Shown here in pieces: positions 15,431-25,463 of a stretch of 42,426 nucleotides of DNA. The notes below the pieces were generated by a model that worked only from the letters and a program-made list of their open reading frames with translations, was not told the DNA's origin and searched no databases. Numbering within the stretch: position 1 is the first letter of the stretch; each line of letters starts with the position of its first letter. The translations under genes and the position numbers were made by a program. Source of the DNA: a bacterium. GTDB lineage: Bacteria; Oederibacteriota; JAAXVQ01; JAUVAV01. The DNA lies in assembly GCA_021108215.1 (NCBI GenBank), contig JAIORK010000037.1, positions 84,352 through 126,777 of the forward strand, in the 5' to 3' direction.

Positions 15431-17683
15431 ATGCAAGATGATTTTAGTAAACCCGATCCAGCAAGCACCCACCCGCCTGATCAGCGTCGTGCGGAAACCA
15501 GCAACGCAAAATACCGGTTTCCGGCCAAACCCGCCCTATCCTTCTGGACCTGGAAACGTATACTTATTCTTTGTTTTTTCGTAATTTTTTCCGCAGGTAC
15601 AGGCATCGGTTTGGGGATTCTTTTTACCTATTTGGGAGAAATCCCCCTGGTCTCGGATTTAAAGGCCTACAAACCTTCGCTTTCCACAAAAATATTTGAC
15701 GCCAAGGGAAGAAAAATCACTGAGCTTTTTTCAGAAAAAAGGACCTTGGTTGGCTTGGATGACATTCCTCTGCACCTGCAAAATGCCATTCTCGCCATTG
15801 AAGACAAAAATTTTTACCATCATTTTGGCGTCGATTTTTCGGATGTCGTACGCTCTTCCATTGTCAACCTCATGAGTGGAACCTATCGCCAGGGTTTTTC
15901 CACCATCACCATGCAGCTTCCCCGGAATATGTTCCTAACCAAAAAGAAAACGCTTGAACGAAAAATCAAAGAAATTATCCTGGCATTCCAAATCGAACAA
16001 ACGTATACCAAGCGTGAAATTCTTGAAATGTACCTGAACCAAATTTATCTGGGCAGCGGTGCCTATGGTGTCGAGGCTGCCGCTCTAAAATATTTCGGCA
16101 AACATATTGCAGACCTCACGCTCCCGGAATGCGCACTCATTGCGGGACTGCCGAGAGCCCCCAACCGTTACAACCCTTACCGCAACCCGGACAAAGCGCT
16201 ACAGCGCCGAAATTTAGTTCTCTCCCAGATGCATCGTCTGGACTATATCACCATGGATGAAATGATTGAAGCCAAACTTTCGCTCATTGAGCTTTCCTCA
16301 GTCCAGGATATTATTGCACCTTATTTCATTGAGCATGTCCGCCGTCAGTTGGAAGACCGCTATGGCAGTAATGCTATTTACAAATCAGGCCTCAAAGTTT
16401 ATACCACCCTGGATATTGACCTACAAAAGATGGCCCAGACCGCAATGGCTGACGGCATCCTCGAAGCCGAAGCTTTTATCAAACCGCGTATGCAGGTGGT
16501 TGCCGGACAGGAACCGGAAACAATTCAATGTGCCCTGGTCTTAATTGAACCTTCCAGTGGTGAAATTAAGGCGTTCATCGGCGGCCGCGATTTCAAAAAA
16601 AGTAAATTCAATCGCGCCATTCAAGCGCAACGCCAGCCTGGATCGGCATTTAAACCGTTTATCTATGCCACCGCTTTTGAACACGGATTTACCCAAGCTG
16701 ATATCATCTTAGACACACCGGTTGTTTTCAAGGATGATAATGGCAATGTCTGGAAACCGGAAAATTTTTCGAATAAATTCCGGGGACCTACCACACTGCG
16801 AACCGCCTTGACCAAATCGCGTAATGTCATCGCCGTCAAACTGTTGGATAAAGTCGGTATCCGCAATGTGATCGCCCTGGCAACGACCCTTGGCATCAAA
16901 AGCCCTTTGAAACCCTATCTTACACTGGCACTGGGCGCCTCGGAGATCAACCTGCTTGAATTGGTCTCTGCTTACGGTTGTTTTCCCAATCGTGGAATCC
17001 ACGTTGATCCATTTAGCATTCGTAAAGTTGAAAATGACAACGGTGAAATTCTTGAAGAAACCACTCCCTATCAACAGGAGGTTTTAAATCCGGTTACAGC
17101 CGCCTTAATGACAAACCTCTTGGAAAATGTTGTCAATCGCGGTACCGGCTACACGGTGCGGCGTCTGGGCTTCAAATATCCTGCCGGAGGTAAAACCGGA
17201 ACCACCAATGATTACACGGATGCCTGGTTTCTCGGCTTTACCAGTGAGTATGTTGGTGGTGTCTGGATTGGCCTTGATTCCCACAATAGCATGGGCCGGG
17301 GAACCACGGGCGGCAAAGTCGCCAGTCCGATCTGGACCCGTCTTTTTTTAAGTATTTATGAAAACCGAGCTCCAAAAAATTTCGTATATCCTGAGAGTGT
17401 TGAATTAACCCGATTTTGCAACCAATCCGGTCTACTTCCCAATCCCGGATGTAAACAACACCTATCCCAAGGCGCCTTTGCCATTGGAACCGCGCCGACT
17501 GAGCATTGTGATATTCATATCAACGGTGGCGCGCAGGAACTGCTTTTACCGCCTGACCTGGCTGATGTTCCGGCTGCGCCGACCGGCAATGCACAACCCG
17601 ATGCGGGATCCGGCGCCCCATCCCATCCCGGTATTCAACCCACCCCGCAAATCATTGATCCGGACCGTCCCTTGATGTTTTAA
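15431..17683 (+). CDS. mrcA: Class A penicillin-binding protein 1A (transglycosylase/transpeptidase)
   Basis: The 750-residue bifunctional murein synthase is anchored by one transmembrane helix (about residues 43-68). The GT51 transglycosylase domain contains EDKNFYHHFGVD (catalytic Glu near residue 123), GFSTITMQLPRN, the ILEMYLNQIYLGSGAYG segment and ALIAGLPRAPNRYNP. The transpeptidase domain has SAFK (active Ser near residue 404, SxxK), SRN (about 461) and KTG (about 588, GGKTGTTND). All active-site motifs are intact. A Pro-rich tail ends the protein. A GGAGG ribosome-binding site precedes the ATG. The gene is divergent from tyrS and convergent with ppdK. Confidence 0.97.
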   Translation: MQDDFSKPDPASTHPPDQRRAETSNAKYRFPAKPALSFWTWKRILILCFFVIFSAGTGIGLGILFTYLGEIPLVSDLKAYKPSLSTKIFDAKGRKITELFSEKRTLVGLDDIPLHLQNAILAIEDKNFYHHFGVDFSDVVRSSIVNLMSGTYRQGFSTITMQLPRNMFLTKKKTLERKIKEIILAFQIEQTYTKREILEMYLNQIYLGSGAYGVEAAALKYFGKHIADLTLPECALIAGLPRAPNRYNPYRNPDKALQRRNLVLSQMHRLDYITMDEMIEAKLSLIELSSVQDIIAPYFIEHVRRQLEDRYGSNAIYKSGLKVYTTLDIDLQKMAQTAMADGILEAEAFIKPRMQVVAGQEPETIQCALVLIEPSSGEIKAFIGGRDFKKSKFNRAIQAQRQPGSAFKPFIYATAFEHGFTQADIILDTPVVFKDDNGNVWKPENFSNKFRGPTTLRTALTKSRNVIAVKLLDKVGIRNVIALATTLGIKSPLKPYLTLALGASEINLLELVSAYGCFPNRGIHVDPFSIRKVENDNGEILEETTPYQQEVLNPVTAALMTNLLENVVNRGTGYTVRRLGFKYPAGGKTGTTNDYTDAWFLGFTSEYVGGVWIGLDSHNSMGRGTTGGKVASPIWTRLFLSIYENRAPKNFVYPESVELTRFCNQSGLLPNPGCKQHLSQGAFAIGTAPTEHCDIHINGGAQELLLPPDLADVPAAPTGNAQPDAGSGAPSHPGIQPTPQIIDPDRPLMF

Positions 17684-17833
17684 TCCGCTTCACACCTGTA
17701 AGCAATTCAAAGGCATACACTTTCCTTTGATGCATTGTACTGTCATCACCCTTAAAAATTTTATTATTTGGTTCCCTTTTCCAGCGATCGTATTCGGTTC
17801 CATTTTGTTACAAATATCAGGAGTTACGTTAGC

Positions 17834-17870
17834 AAAAAAAAGCCCTGCACCATATCGGTGCAGGGCTTTT
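17834..17870. terminator. Bidirectional terminator between the PBP gene and ppdK
   Basis: AGCCCTGCAC and GTGCAGGGCT form a 10-bp stem with a seven-base loop. A8 lies on the left and T4 on the right. The stronger T tract is on the minus strand, ending ppdK; the PBP transcript meets the same hairpin. Confidence 0.85.
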
Positions 17871-17885
17871 CCAATAAACCGCACT

Positions 17886-20708
17886 TTATTTGCCTTTTTT
17901 CGCAACCTTTTTCTTAACAACTTTTTTCACTTTCTTCACAGCCTTAGTTGCTTTCTTCACCGCTTTAGCTACTTTTTTCCCGGCAGTTTTTGCTTTTTTA
18001 GCAGACTTTTTCTTACTGCCTTTTGCTGCCGCCTTATCTCCCAATGTAGCATGTGCTGCTGCTAAACGCGCAATGGGCACACGATAGGGTGAACAGGATA
18101 CATAGTCCAATCCAACTTTATGACAAAACTTGACTGAAGTCGGATCGCCGCCATGCTCACCACAGATGCCTAATTTGATTCCCGGCCGGACCATACGACC
18201 CTTATCCACCGCCATTTCAACCAATTGACCAACACCATTAACATCAATTGTTTGAAATGGATCTTTTTCCATAATTTTATTATCAACATATTGTGTAATA
18301 ATCGAGCCAGTATCATCGCGAGAAAACCCAAATGTTGTCTGCGTCAAATCATTGGTGCCAAATGAGAAGAATTCCGCTTCTTTGGCAATTTCATCCGCTG
18401 TCACTGCCGCACGCGGTAATTCGATCATCGTACCAATCATATATTTAAACTTAATACCTTTTTCTTTTTTGACTTCAGCAATAATACGTTCCGCAACTGC
18501 TTTTTGATTATTGTATTCCAATACATTCCCAACCAATGGAATCATAATTTCAGGAACAACTTTGTTTCCTTCTTCATTACACTTCGATGCCGCTTCGGCA
18601 ATCGCGCGAACCTGCATTTCAGTAATTTCCGGATAGGCTATGCCAAGACGGCAACCGCGATGACCCAACATTGGATTAAGTTCATGCAATTGATTAACGC
18701 GTTCCAGCAGTTTTTTCTTTGCAGCCATATCTTCCGCATTTGCATTTGTTGCTTCCAGCCTTGCGATTTCAACCATCAATTCTTCGCGTTTTGGTAAAAA
18801 TTCATGCAGCGGAGGATCCAACAGACGAATGGTTACAGGATAACCTTTCATGCTGTCAAAAAGACCTTTAAAATCACTGCGTTGCATCGGCAATAATTTC
18901 TCGAGTGCTGTGCGGCGGCCTTCTTCATCAGGCGCAAGAATCATCGCTTGCATGTGTGCCAAACGATCTTCCGCAAAAAACATATGTTCTGTTCTGCAAA
19001 GACCAATGCCTTCCGCACCAAAGGTACGCGCTTTATCGGCATCACGCGGGATATCCGCATTGGCACGGACCTTCAATTTACGCGTTTGATCCACCCATGT
19101 CATAAATTCATCGTACTCAGCAGAAAAATCCGGATCTTTTGTGGGCACTTTACCTTCAATAACGCGGCCTGTACCACCATCCAGCGTGATCCAATCACCT
19201 TCCTTAAATACTTTTCCACCAACTTCAAATGACTTATTGCCTTCACCGATTCTAACATCTTCACAACCGGCCACACAGCATTTACCCATACCGCGCGCAA
19301 CAACCGCAGCATGAGACGTCATGCCGCCACGCGCTGTAAGAATACCTTTTGCAACTTCCATTCCATGAATATCATCCGGGCAGGTTTCTTCACGCACTAA
19401 GATAACATCTTCATCCATTTCTTCCGCCCACTTCACTGCATCTTCTGCAGTGAAAACAACGCGGCCGGCACCCGCACCCGGAGACGCCGGAAGGCCTTTG
19501 GCTACCACAAGAAAATCAGCTTTAGGATCAATAATCGGATGCAATAACTGATCCAATTGCGAGGGTTCAACACGTTTGATTGCTTCATCTTTTGTAATAA
19601 GCTTTTCTTTCATCATTTCAACCGCAATACGAATTGCTGCTGCTGCAGTACGTTTCCCGGAACGTGTTTGCAACATAAATAATTTACCTTTTTCAATGGT
19701 AAATTCAAAATCCTGAATATCTTTATAGTGTTTTTCCAATTTCATGGTAATGGCATGCAACTGTTTAAATACTTTGGGCATTTCCTCTTCCAGCTTTGCA
19801 ATCGGCAGCGGCGTCCGTACGCCGGCAACAACATCTTCGCCCTGGGCATTGGTCAAATATTCTCCATAAAAAACATTCTCCCCGGTAGAGGGATTCCGGG
19901 TAAATCCAACACCGGTTCCCGAATCATTCCCCATATTACCGAATACCATGGCCTGAATGTTGACCGCGGTTCCCAAATCATCGGGAATGCCGTTCATTTT
20001 GCGATAATAAATAGCCCGATCATTGTTCCATGATCTAAACACCGCATCCCGCGACATCGTCATCTGCTTCATGGGATCTTGAGGAAAATCCTGCCCGGCT
20101 TTTTCACGGGTTATTTTCTTATAGATCATAATCAAATCTTTTAAATCATCGGAAGTAAGTTCCGTATCCAGCTTGGTGCCCACCTCCCGTTTCTTGGCAG
20201 ACAGTGCTTTTTCATAATCTTCTTTTTCAATATCCAAAACAACATTTCCAAACATCTGGATAAACCGGCGATAACTGTCATAAGCAAACCGGTCATTGCC
20301 TGTTGCCGAAACCAATCCCTGAACCGTCACATCATTGAGTCCCAAATTTAAAATAGTATCCATCATACCGGGCATGGAAAACTTAGACCCGGAACGCACC
20401 GACACCAGAAGCGGATTTTTCGGATCCCCGAATTTTTTATTCATGGCTTTTTCCAATTTAACCAGATACACCTTGATCTGATCATCCAAACCAGCAGGAA
20501 CCTTACGGTTGTTGTCATAGTACAGATTGCAGGTCTCGGTCGTGATGGTAAATCCGGCTGGTACGGGTACACCTGTATCAGTCATTTCCGCCAATCCGGC
20601 ACCCTTGCCTCCGAGTAAATCACGCATTGTGCCATTGCCCTCGGCTTTTCCATTTCCGAAGAAATAGACGAACTTTTTCTTTGCGGCTTTTTTCGACTTT
20701 GTTGACAT
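17886..20708 (-). CDS. ppdK: Pyruvate phosphate dikinase with lysine-rich C-terminal tail
   Basis: The 940-residue enzyme interconverts pyruvate, ATP and Pi with PEP, AMP and PPi. The N-terminal ATP-grasp domain starts at KFVYFFGNG and contains LLGGKGAGLAEM. The phosphohistidine domain has GGMTSHAAVVARGMGK (catalytic His near residue 460), and the PEP/pyruvate barrel ends in GICGEHGGDP (catalytic Cys near 848). Normal bacterial PPDKs stop at about 880-890 residues, after the YRVPIARLAAAHATL segment. This one continues for about 50 residues of Lys/Ala/Val (GSKKKSAKKAKTAGKKVAKA and similar), an H1-like basic tail. It is followed by the bidirectional terminator and lies downstream of glyQ-glyS. 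Confidence 0.97.
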   Translation of the reverse strand: MSTKSKKAAKKKFVYFFGNGKAEGNGTMRDLLGGKGAGLAEMTDTGVPVPAGFTITTETCNLYYDNNRKVPAGLDDQIKVYLVKLEKAMNKKFGDPKNPLLVSVRSGSKFSMPGMMDTILNLGLNDVTVQGLVSATGNDRFAYDSYRRFIQMFGNVVLDIEKEDYEKALSAKKREVGTKLDTELTSDDLKDLIMIYKKITREKAGQDFPQDPMKQMTMSRDAVFRSWNNDRAIYYRKMNGIPDDLGTAVNIQAMVFGNMGNDSGTGVGFTRNPSTGENVFYGEYLTNAQGEDVVAGVRTPLPIAKLEEEMPKVFKQLHAITMKLEKHYKDIQDFEFTIEKGKLFMLQTRSGKRTAAAAIRIAVEMMKEKLITKDEAIKRVEPSQLDQLLHPIIDPKADFLVVAKGLPASPGAGAGRVVFTAEDAVKWAEEMDEDVILVREETCPDDIHGMEVAKGILTARGGMTSHAAVVARGMGKCCVAGCEDVRIGEGNKSFEVGGKVFKEGDWITLDGGTGRVIEGKVPTKDPDFSAEYDEFMTWVDQTRKLKVRANADIPRDADKARTFGAEGIGLCRTEHMFFAEDRLAHMQAMILAPDEEGRRTALEKLLPMQRSDFKGLFDSMKGYPVTIRLLDPPLHEFLPKREELMVEIARLEATNANAEDMAAKKKLLERVNQLHELNPMLGHRGCRLGIAYPEITEMQVRAIAEAASKCNEEGNKVVPEIMIPLVGNVLEYNNQKAVAERIIAEVKKEKGIKFKYMIGTMIELPRAAVTADEIAKEAEFFSFGTNDLTQTTFGFSRDDTGSIITQYVDNKIMEKDPFQTIDVNGVGQLVEMAVDKGRMVRPGIKLGICGEHGGDPTSVKFCHKVGLDYVSCSPYRVPIARLAAAHATLGDKAAAKGSKKKSAKKAKTAGKKVAKAVKKATKAVKKVKKVVKKKVAKKGK

Positions 20709-20752
20709 CCTGTCTGATACCCCTTTTCTTATAAAATTATAGTGCTTATATT

Positions 20753-20811
20753 AAAAAAAAACAGCGCAAATTCGCGCGATTTTAACATACTTGTTCAAAC
20801 ATCCGCAAGTA
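20753..20811 (-). terminator. Weak candidate terminator after glyS
   Basis: On the minus strand a 7-bp hairpin (ATACTTG/CAAGTAT) and a short GCGC/GCGC hairpin are followed by TG and a run of nine T (20761-20753). It may partially end the glyQS transcript before ppdK, whose start lies 45 bases further on. Confidence 0.4.
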
Positions 20812-20834
20812 TTTTTCCCTAATTACTCTGATTA

Positions 20835-22928
20835 TTATTCAGTGACAACCAGCTTGGAAAAATCAGCCAGTCTCCAGATGGTGCGTGCCAGATTCGTCAA
20901 TAAATTCAGGCGATTTCTTCTGACCTCCGAATTTTTATCCATCACCATTACTTTGTCAAAAAAGCTGTCTACCTGGGGCTTCATTTCTGAAAGTTTTCGA
21001 AAAGCCGCGACAAAATCGCCGGATCGGGAATACACTGCAATTTCCTGACCCATGTTTTTGTAAACGGTATACAGCACCTTTTCATCCTCATCCGTCAATA
21101 ATACCGCTTGAACTTCAAGCTCCGGCTCATCCGGCGCTATACGACGCTCCGTATCCTTGGGTAAAATATTAACCACCCGGGAAAAAGTAATTATATTTTC
21201 AGTAAATCCTGCTTCTTTGCGAAGCAAATGAATCGCTTCTGCCCGTTTCACCAGTTCAGTCAGATCATCCCACCAGACCCCCAAAACAGCTTGAATTAAA
21301 TCCGGGAGTATGCCTCGATTCCCAAGCACGGTCTCCATACGACCTTGAACAAACCGGCTGATTTCCTGCGCAAGCTCTTCTGCCCGCTCTGCCAATGATG
21401 GATATTGTTTAATACTATAGTACAACGCTTCCAAAATGGAATACCGGTAGCCGGCATCGAGTGAAATTGCAATGATTCCCTGCGCCGCGCGACGCAAGGC
21501 ATAGGGGTCCTTGGCGCCGGTGGGAGAAAACCCCGCCCCCCAGCATCCCACAACATGATCAAACCGGTCAGCCAACGCTAAAATTTTCCCTGCCGACGTT
21601 TGCGGCAATCTGTCTCCCGCCCAACGCGGCAAATACTGTTCTCCCAAGGAAGCTGCCACATCCTGTGGAATCCCTTGTTCCAGGGCATAAAACATTCCCA
21701 TAACACCCTGGAGAGAATTAAATTCTTTTTCCTGAACCATATTGGTAATTAAATCAGCCTTGGACAACTGGGCCGCCTGCCCGGCGGATTCTTTTACCCC
21801 GGGCTCCAGTTTTTCAGCCAGAAAACCGCACACCGTTTTCAGGCGTTCTGTTTTATCCAAAAGCGTCCCGAGCCCCTTCACCCAGCGAACCCGCTCCAAT
21901 TTAGGCACCAATGCCTCAAGCTTTATTTTCATGTCTTCTTGATAAAAAAACTCAGCATCCTTCAAACGGGCCAGCAGCACCTTTTCACACCCGGGACGAA
22001 TGGTATCCACTTTTGCAATCGGATTATCATGCACCGCAAGAAAGCTCGGCAGCAACTTCCCCTGGTTATTTTCTACCGCAAAATAACGCTGATGCTCGCG
22101 CATCGCGGTTGTAATAATCTCCCGCGGCATTTGCATAAACCGTTCTGAAATAGTACCGGCCAAGACACCTGAATGTTCGCACATCATGGTGACCATTTCC
22201 AGCAATTCATTGTCTTCCACCAAGCGGCCACCGCAATCTTTCGCAGCTTTGTCCAACGCGGTCTTTAACTGTTTTTTTCGCTCCGCCACCGACAGGGTCA
22301 CAATACCTTGCGCAAGTGTTTTAAAATAAGTTTTAACATCCTCCACTTGTGCCCACTGAACAGAATGCAATGGATGCAGCATCGTCCTATTCCCGGATGC
22401 CACATCTGCAAACGAAACCGGAATAACCGTCCGGCCTTGCAATGCAAGAATCCAACGAATCGGGCGTGCAAACCGCGCCCCGCTCGCTTCCCAGCGCATC
22501 GACTTTGGAAAAGGAATTTCTTTAATTACCTTAAAAAACAACGAGGCCAATATTTCAGTTCCCGGTTGTCCCGGCTCCTTCACGCAGGCAAAAAGCCGGT
22601 CATCCTTCCAGGCAATATCATCCGGCCCAAGACCAACCTTTCGGAGAAACCCTTGACCTGCCGGACTCAAACTGCCGTCCTCTTTGAAAGCAACTGCTTT
22701 TTTCGGCCCTAAAACTTCTTTCTGAATCGTTTCCTGCGCAGTATCCAGATCCCGGATCATGAGAACCAGCCGGCGGGAGGTTGCTTCACAAACAACCTCC
22801 GAATAGTCCAACCGGGCCGTGGTAAGTTTATCTTTGATATTTTTAACCATATGCAGCAGGGCCGGTTGAATATAATCCACCGGCAATTCTTCACAGCCGA
22901 TTTCAAGCAATGCGTCTTTTTTTTCCAT
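20835..22928 (-). CDS. glyS: Glycyl-tRNA synthetase beta subunit
   Basis: The 697-residue protein matches the GlyRS beta chain. It starts with ALLEIGCEELPVDYIQPAL, has the RRLVLMIRDL segment and the PKSMRWEASGARFARPIRWI block, and continues with the MREHQRYFAVEN and GCEKVLLARLKDAEFFYQED motifs. The C-terminal anticodon-binding (DALR-like) region follows. It pairs with GlyQ as an alpha2beta2 enzyme charging tRNA-Gly. GlyQ ends 36 bases upstream, so the pair is co-transcribed. Length is typical. Confidence 0.98.
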   Translation of the reverse strand: MEKKDALLEIGCEELPVDYIQPALLHMVKNIKDKLTTARLDYSEVVCEATSRRLVLMIRDLDTAQETIQKEVLGPKKAVAFKEDGSLSPAGQGFLRKVGLGPDDIAWKDDRLFACVKEPGQPGTEILASLFFKVIKEIPFPKSMRWEASGARFARPIRWILALQGRTVIPVSFADVASGNRTMLHPLHSVQWAQVEDVKTYFKTLAQGIVTLSVAERKKQLKTALDKAAKDCGGRLVEDNELLEMVTMMCEHSGVLAGTISERFMQMPREIITTAMREHQRYFAVENNQGKLLPSFLAVHDNPIAKVDTIRPGCEKVLLARLKDAEFFYQEDMKIKLEALVPKLERVRWVKGLGTLLDKTERLKTVCGFLAEKLEPGVKESAGQAAQLSKADLITNMVQEKEFNSLQGVMGMFYALEQGIPQDVAASLGEQYLPRWAGDRLPQTSAGKILALADRFDHVVGCWGAGFSPTGAKDPYALRRAAQGIIAISLDAGYRYSILEALYYSIKQYPSLAERAEELAQEISRFVQGRMETVLGNRGILPDLIQAVLGVWWDDLTELVKRAEAIHLLRKEAGFTENIITFSRVVNILPKDTERRIAPDEPELEVQAVLLTDEDEKVLYTVYKNMGQEIAVYSRSGDFVAAFRKLSEMKPQVDSFFDKVMVMDKNSEVRRNRLNLLTNLARTIWRLADFSKLVVTE

Positions 22929-22964
22929 AGTCCTATTGATACCCTTTCATCATCAACCCCAGGA

Positions 22965-23834
22965 TTACTGTTTCATCAGAGGAAATTTCAATTCCTCACG
23001 ATGATTGACATAACCTTGCGCCACTAACTTCGCCAGCGTACGCAAGCGGCCAATATATCCCACCCGCTCCGTAACAGAAATAGATCCGCGGGCATCCAGC
23101 AGATTAAATAAATGTGAAGATTTCACCAGTTGATCGTAAGCGGGCGTGACCAATTGCAGATGAATTAACCGCGCGGTTTCTTTCTCGCAGGTATTGAAGG
23201 CTTCAAATAAAGCATCCGGATTTGACGCTTCAAAATTATACCGTGACCACTGGACTTCATTGTCCAAAAACAGTTCTCCGTAGCGAATGCCATGTCCCCA
23301 TTCAATATCAAACATGGAATTAACATTTTGCAAAAACATTGCAATACGTTCCAAACCATAGGTTATCTCAACCGTAACCGGATTGAGTTCAATGGATCCC
23401 ATTTGCTGAAAATAAGTGAATTGGGTGATTTCCATACCATCAAGCCATACCTGCCAACCCAATCCCCCTGCTCCCAACGTAGGAGACTCCCAATCATCCT
23501 CTGTAAAACGGACATCATGATCTTCAATTTTCAACCCCAGGTTCATAAGACTTTGCCGGTATAAATCCTGAATATTTTTTGGCGAGGGTTTGATAACAAC
23601 CTGAAATTGATAATAGTGCTGCCCCCGATTGGGATTTTCTCCATAGCGACCGTCTTTGGGTCTCCGGCAAGGTTCGACATTGGCAGATGCCCACGGTTCA
23701 GGCCCCAAAACCCTTAAAAACGTTGCCGGATTAAACGTCGCAGCACCTTTTTCAAGATCATAAGGCTGTACCACCAAACAACCCTGCTCTGCCCAAAATT
23801 GCTGTAAATGGTGAATAATTTCCTGAAACGTCAT
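22965..23834 (-). CDS. glyQ: Glycyl-tRNA synthetase alpha subunit
   Basis: The 289-residue catalytic subunit opens with [20 protein letters not shown] and contains the hallmark [19 protein letters not shown] and [15 protein letters not shown] (class II motif 2 region). It also has [17 protein letters not shown] near the C-terminal part. It activates glycine and needs GlyS for tRNA binding. An AGGAG site sits eight bases before the ATG. The gene lies upstream of glyS and downstream of recO, in the recO-glyQ-glyS-ppdK order I recall from several deltaproteobacteria. Confidence 0.98.
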   Translation of the reverse strand: MTFQEIIHHLQQFWAEQGCLVVQPYDLEKGAATFNPATFLRVLGPEPWASANVEPCRRPKDGRYGENPNRGQHYYQFQVVIKPSPKNIQDLYRQSLMNLGLKIEDHDVRFTEDDWESPTLGAGGLGWQVWLDGMEITQFTYFQQMGSIELNPVTVEITYGLERIAMFLQNVNSMFDIEWGHGIRYGELFLDNEVQWSRYNFEASNPDALFEAFNTCEKETARLIHLQLVTPAYDQLVKSSHLFNLLDARGSISVTERVGYIGRLRTLAKLVAQGYVNHREELKFPLMKQ

Positions 23835-24044
23835 GCCTACTCCTCATAAAAAGCACTACCGGCTCATTTCGCCACTGCCTGACCAAAATAAAGATGATAC
23901 TTATTTTTTAGTTTTTTGTATAGTCTTTTCCTGTTTTTCATCACTGCTGGGTGAATTGTAACCACAAGTGCAACAGTTTATAAGTTAGAAGTTAACCTAA
24001 TAACCGGTACTGAATGATATTCAGAATTCAAGGATGTTTTAGGT

Positions 24045-24153
24045 CGTCATTCCGGCAATCCTTTAGCCGGAATCCAGGACTTATGCTAATAAACAAAGTG
24101 TTTTCTGGACCCCGGATCACCCGGCATACGCCGGGCAAGAGTCCGGGGTGACG
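24045..24153. repeat. GC-rich palindromic intergenic repeat
   Basis: The element runs from CGTCATTCCGG to CCGGGGTGACG. It contains nested inverted repeats (ATTCCGGC/GCCGGAAT and CCCGGCATACGCCGGG) around an AT-rich centre. It resembles widespread noncoding palindromic repeats, with partial copies near 8.95 and 31.4 kb. The rest of the 421-base gap (23835-24255) shows no gene or RNA that I recognise. Confidence 0.75.
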
Positions 24154-24255
24154 ATCTTTTGTGCTATTAATGCTATGATAAAGTCTTTAGAGAGAAAAAA
24201 AACATTCTTTTTTCTAAACATTACTAATGTTGCAATATGAGTTACAATCTGCCTA

Positions 24256-25005
24256 TTAGATATTTATTCTGGAAACAGCTTGACGAAATTTATCACTGTT
24301 CAGTCCCCGGCCCACTTGATATCGCAAAGCCGCATTTAAAAATAACGTAATTTCTTTTTCCATTTTTCTTTCCAGCTTGATAGTCTTAACAGTATCTGAT
24401 TTCGAACAACGCAACTTTTCCAATAAGGCCCGTGCGCCGCGTGAAAGAAATAATAAACTTGTACTCCCGCAGGCAGCACAAACAATCCCGCCTTTTTCCG
24501 GAACATATGCCACACGGTCCTTGACCTGATCACATGTCATACATTTTCCCAACAAAGGTCCATACCCCATATAGTCAAGCAACGTCATCTCAAACCAAAT
24601 ACCGGTCACAATCGGCGCATATCCGGATTCCAAAAGTTGCATTGCCTCGCTCAGTAGCAAAAAAATTTCCGGAAGCGGCTGATGATCGGGTGTTAATCTG
24701 TCAACCAACTCATAAAAACGTGCCGCCTGACCAAGTAAGGATAAATTGGATTTAATGGCGGGATAGGACGTCACCAGCTGCCCTTGGGTGATCAAAAATA
24801 AATCCTGATGTGTTTTACCGTAACACTGCAATTCAGCCTGATTTAAAAGGCCGACACTCCCTGCCAAACGGCTGCGTAACTTTCGAACACCTTTGGCAAT
24901 TCCCTTTATTTTTCCTTTCTCCTTGGAAAAAAGCACAAGAATACGGTCAGCTTCTGAAAAATTATAATTTCTTATTATAAAAGAGGTTGCTCGAAAGGAA
25001 GGCAC
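24256..25005 (-). CDS. recO: DNA repair protein RecO
   Basis: The 249-residue protein has the RecO layout. An N-terminal OB fold (ATSFIIRNYNFSEADRILVL, then FSKEKGKIKGIAKGVRK) is followed by a helical domain with a zinc-binding site, seen as CMTCDQ and CAACGS (two CxxC pairs). RecO anneals single-stranded DNA and loads RecA with RecR. The start is GTG at 25005; no in-frame ATG exists nearby, and AGGGT lies upstream. It follows the small membrane protein gene by nine bases. Confidence 0.95.
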   Translation of the reverse strand: MPSFRATSFIIRNYNFSEADRILVLFSKEKGKIKGIAKGVRKLRSRLAGSVGLLNQAELQCYGKTHQDLFLITQGQLVTSYPAIKSNLSLLGQAARFYELVDRLTPDHQPLPEIFLLLSEAMQLLESGYAPIVTGIWFEMTLLDYMGYGPLLGKCMTCDQVKDRVAYVPEKGGIVCAACGSTSLLFLSRGARALLEKLRCSKSDTVKTIKLERKMEKEITLFLNAALRYQVGRGLNSDKFRQAVSRINI

Positions 25006-25014
25006 GCCATGACC

Positions 25015-25359
25015 CTAATAATAACCGCCCACCAGACCGCCTGATGGACCCGTACTCGTCAATCCTTGCATGATTCCAGCCACACCCCAACAAAAAAATA
25101 AACCAAGGAGTCCGACACCGGCGTAAATCATGCAAACCCGGCCAAAATGCCCGGCCTCTTGCTCAGACTGAGAAAAAAAGATAATCCCTAAAAGAAATCC
25201 GCAGGGAGGAAAAAGGGACAGAAGGTAAGCAAAAACCCGAAGACCGCCCTGAGGAACCTGAAAAGCCGCTCCCTTGCTTAGTTGCTTTTCCGGATTGCGT
25301 TGTTCTGAACCGCTTCCTTTTCTGCTTGCGGTAAATCCGGATATTCCATTTTTTTTCAT
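25015..25359 (-). CDS. Small membrane protein of unknown function
   Basis: The 114-residue product has a basic N-terminal region of about 40 residues and two predicted membrane helices (FAYLLSLFPPCGFLLGIIFF and VCMIYAGVGLLGLFFCWGVA). It ends in a Gly-rich tail (GGLVGGYY). I recognise no domain. It lies immediately before recO on the same strand, probably in one operon with it. Confidence 0.65.
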   Translation of the reverse strand: MKKNGISGFTASRKGSGSEQRNPEKQLSKGAAFQVPQGGLRVFAYLLSLFPPCGFLLGIIFFSQSEQEAGHFGRVCMIYAGVGLLGLFFCWGVAGIMQGLTSTGPSGGLVGGYY

Positions 25360-25400
25360 AGATTTTTTTTTCGCGATTCAGGCATATGTGATCACTCCGA

Positions 25401-25443
25401 ATATAAAAGAACCACGCCTCTGGTCATACAGAAGCGTGGTTCT
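25401..25443 (-). terminator. Intrinsic terminator after the YIP1-like gene
   Basis: On the minus strand an 11-bp perfect stem (AAGAACCACGC/GCGTGGTTCTT, 25408-25443) is followed by TTTTATAT. It separates the YIP1-like gene from the membrane protein-recO pair. Confidence 0.85.
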
Positions 25444-25463
25444 TAGTGATTCCTATAAAACGC

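Noticed and set aside
15890-15940. Altered GT51 motif in the PBP (GFSTITMQLPRN instead of GGSTITQQLAKN)
   Set aside because: Met at this position is common in related PBPs and the other motifs are intact, so inactivation is not supported.
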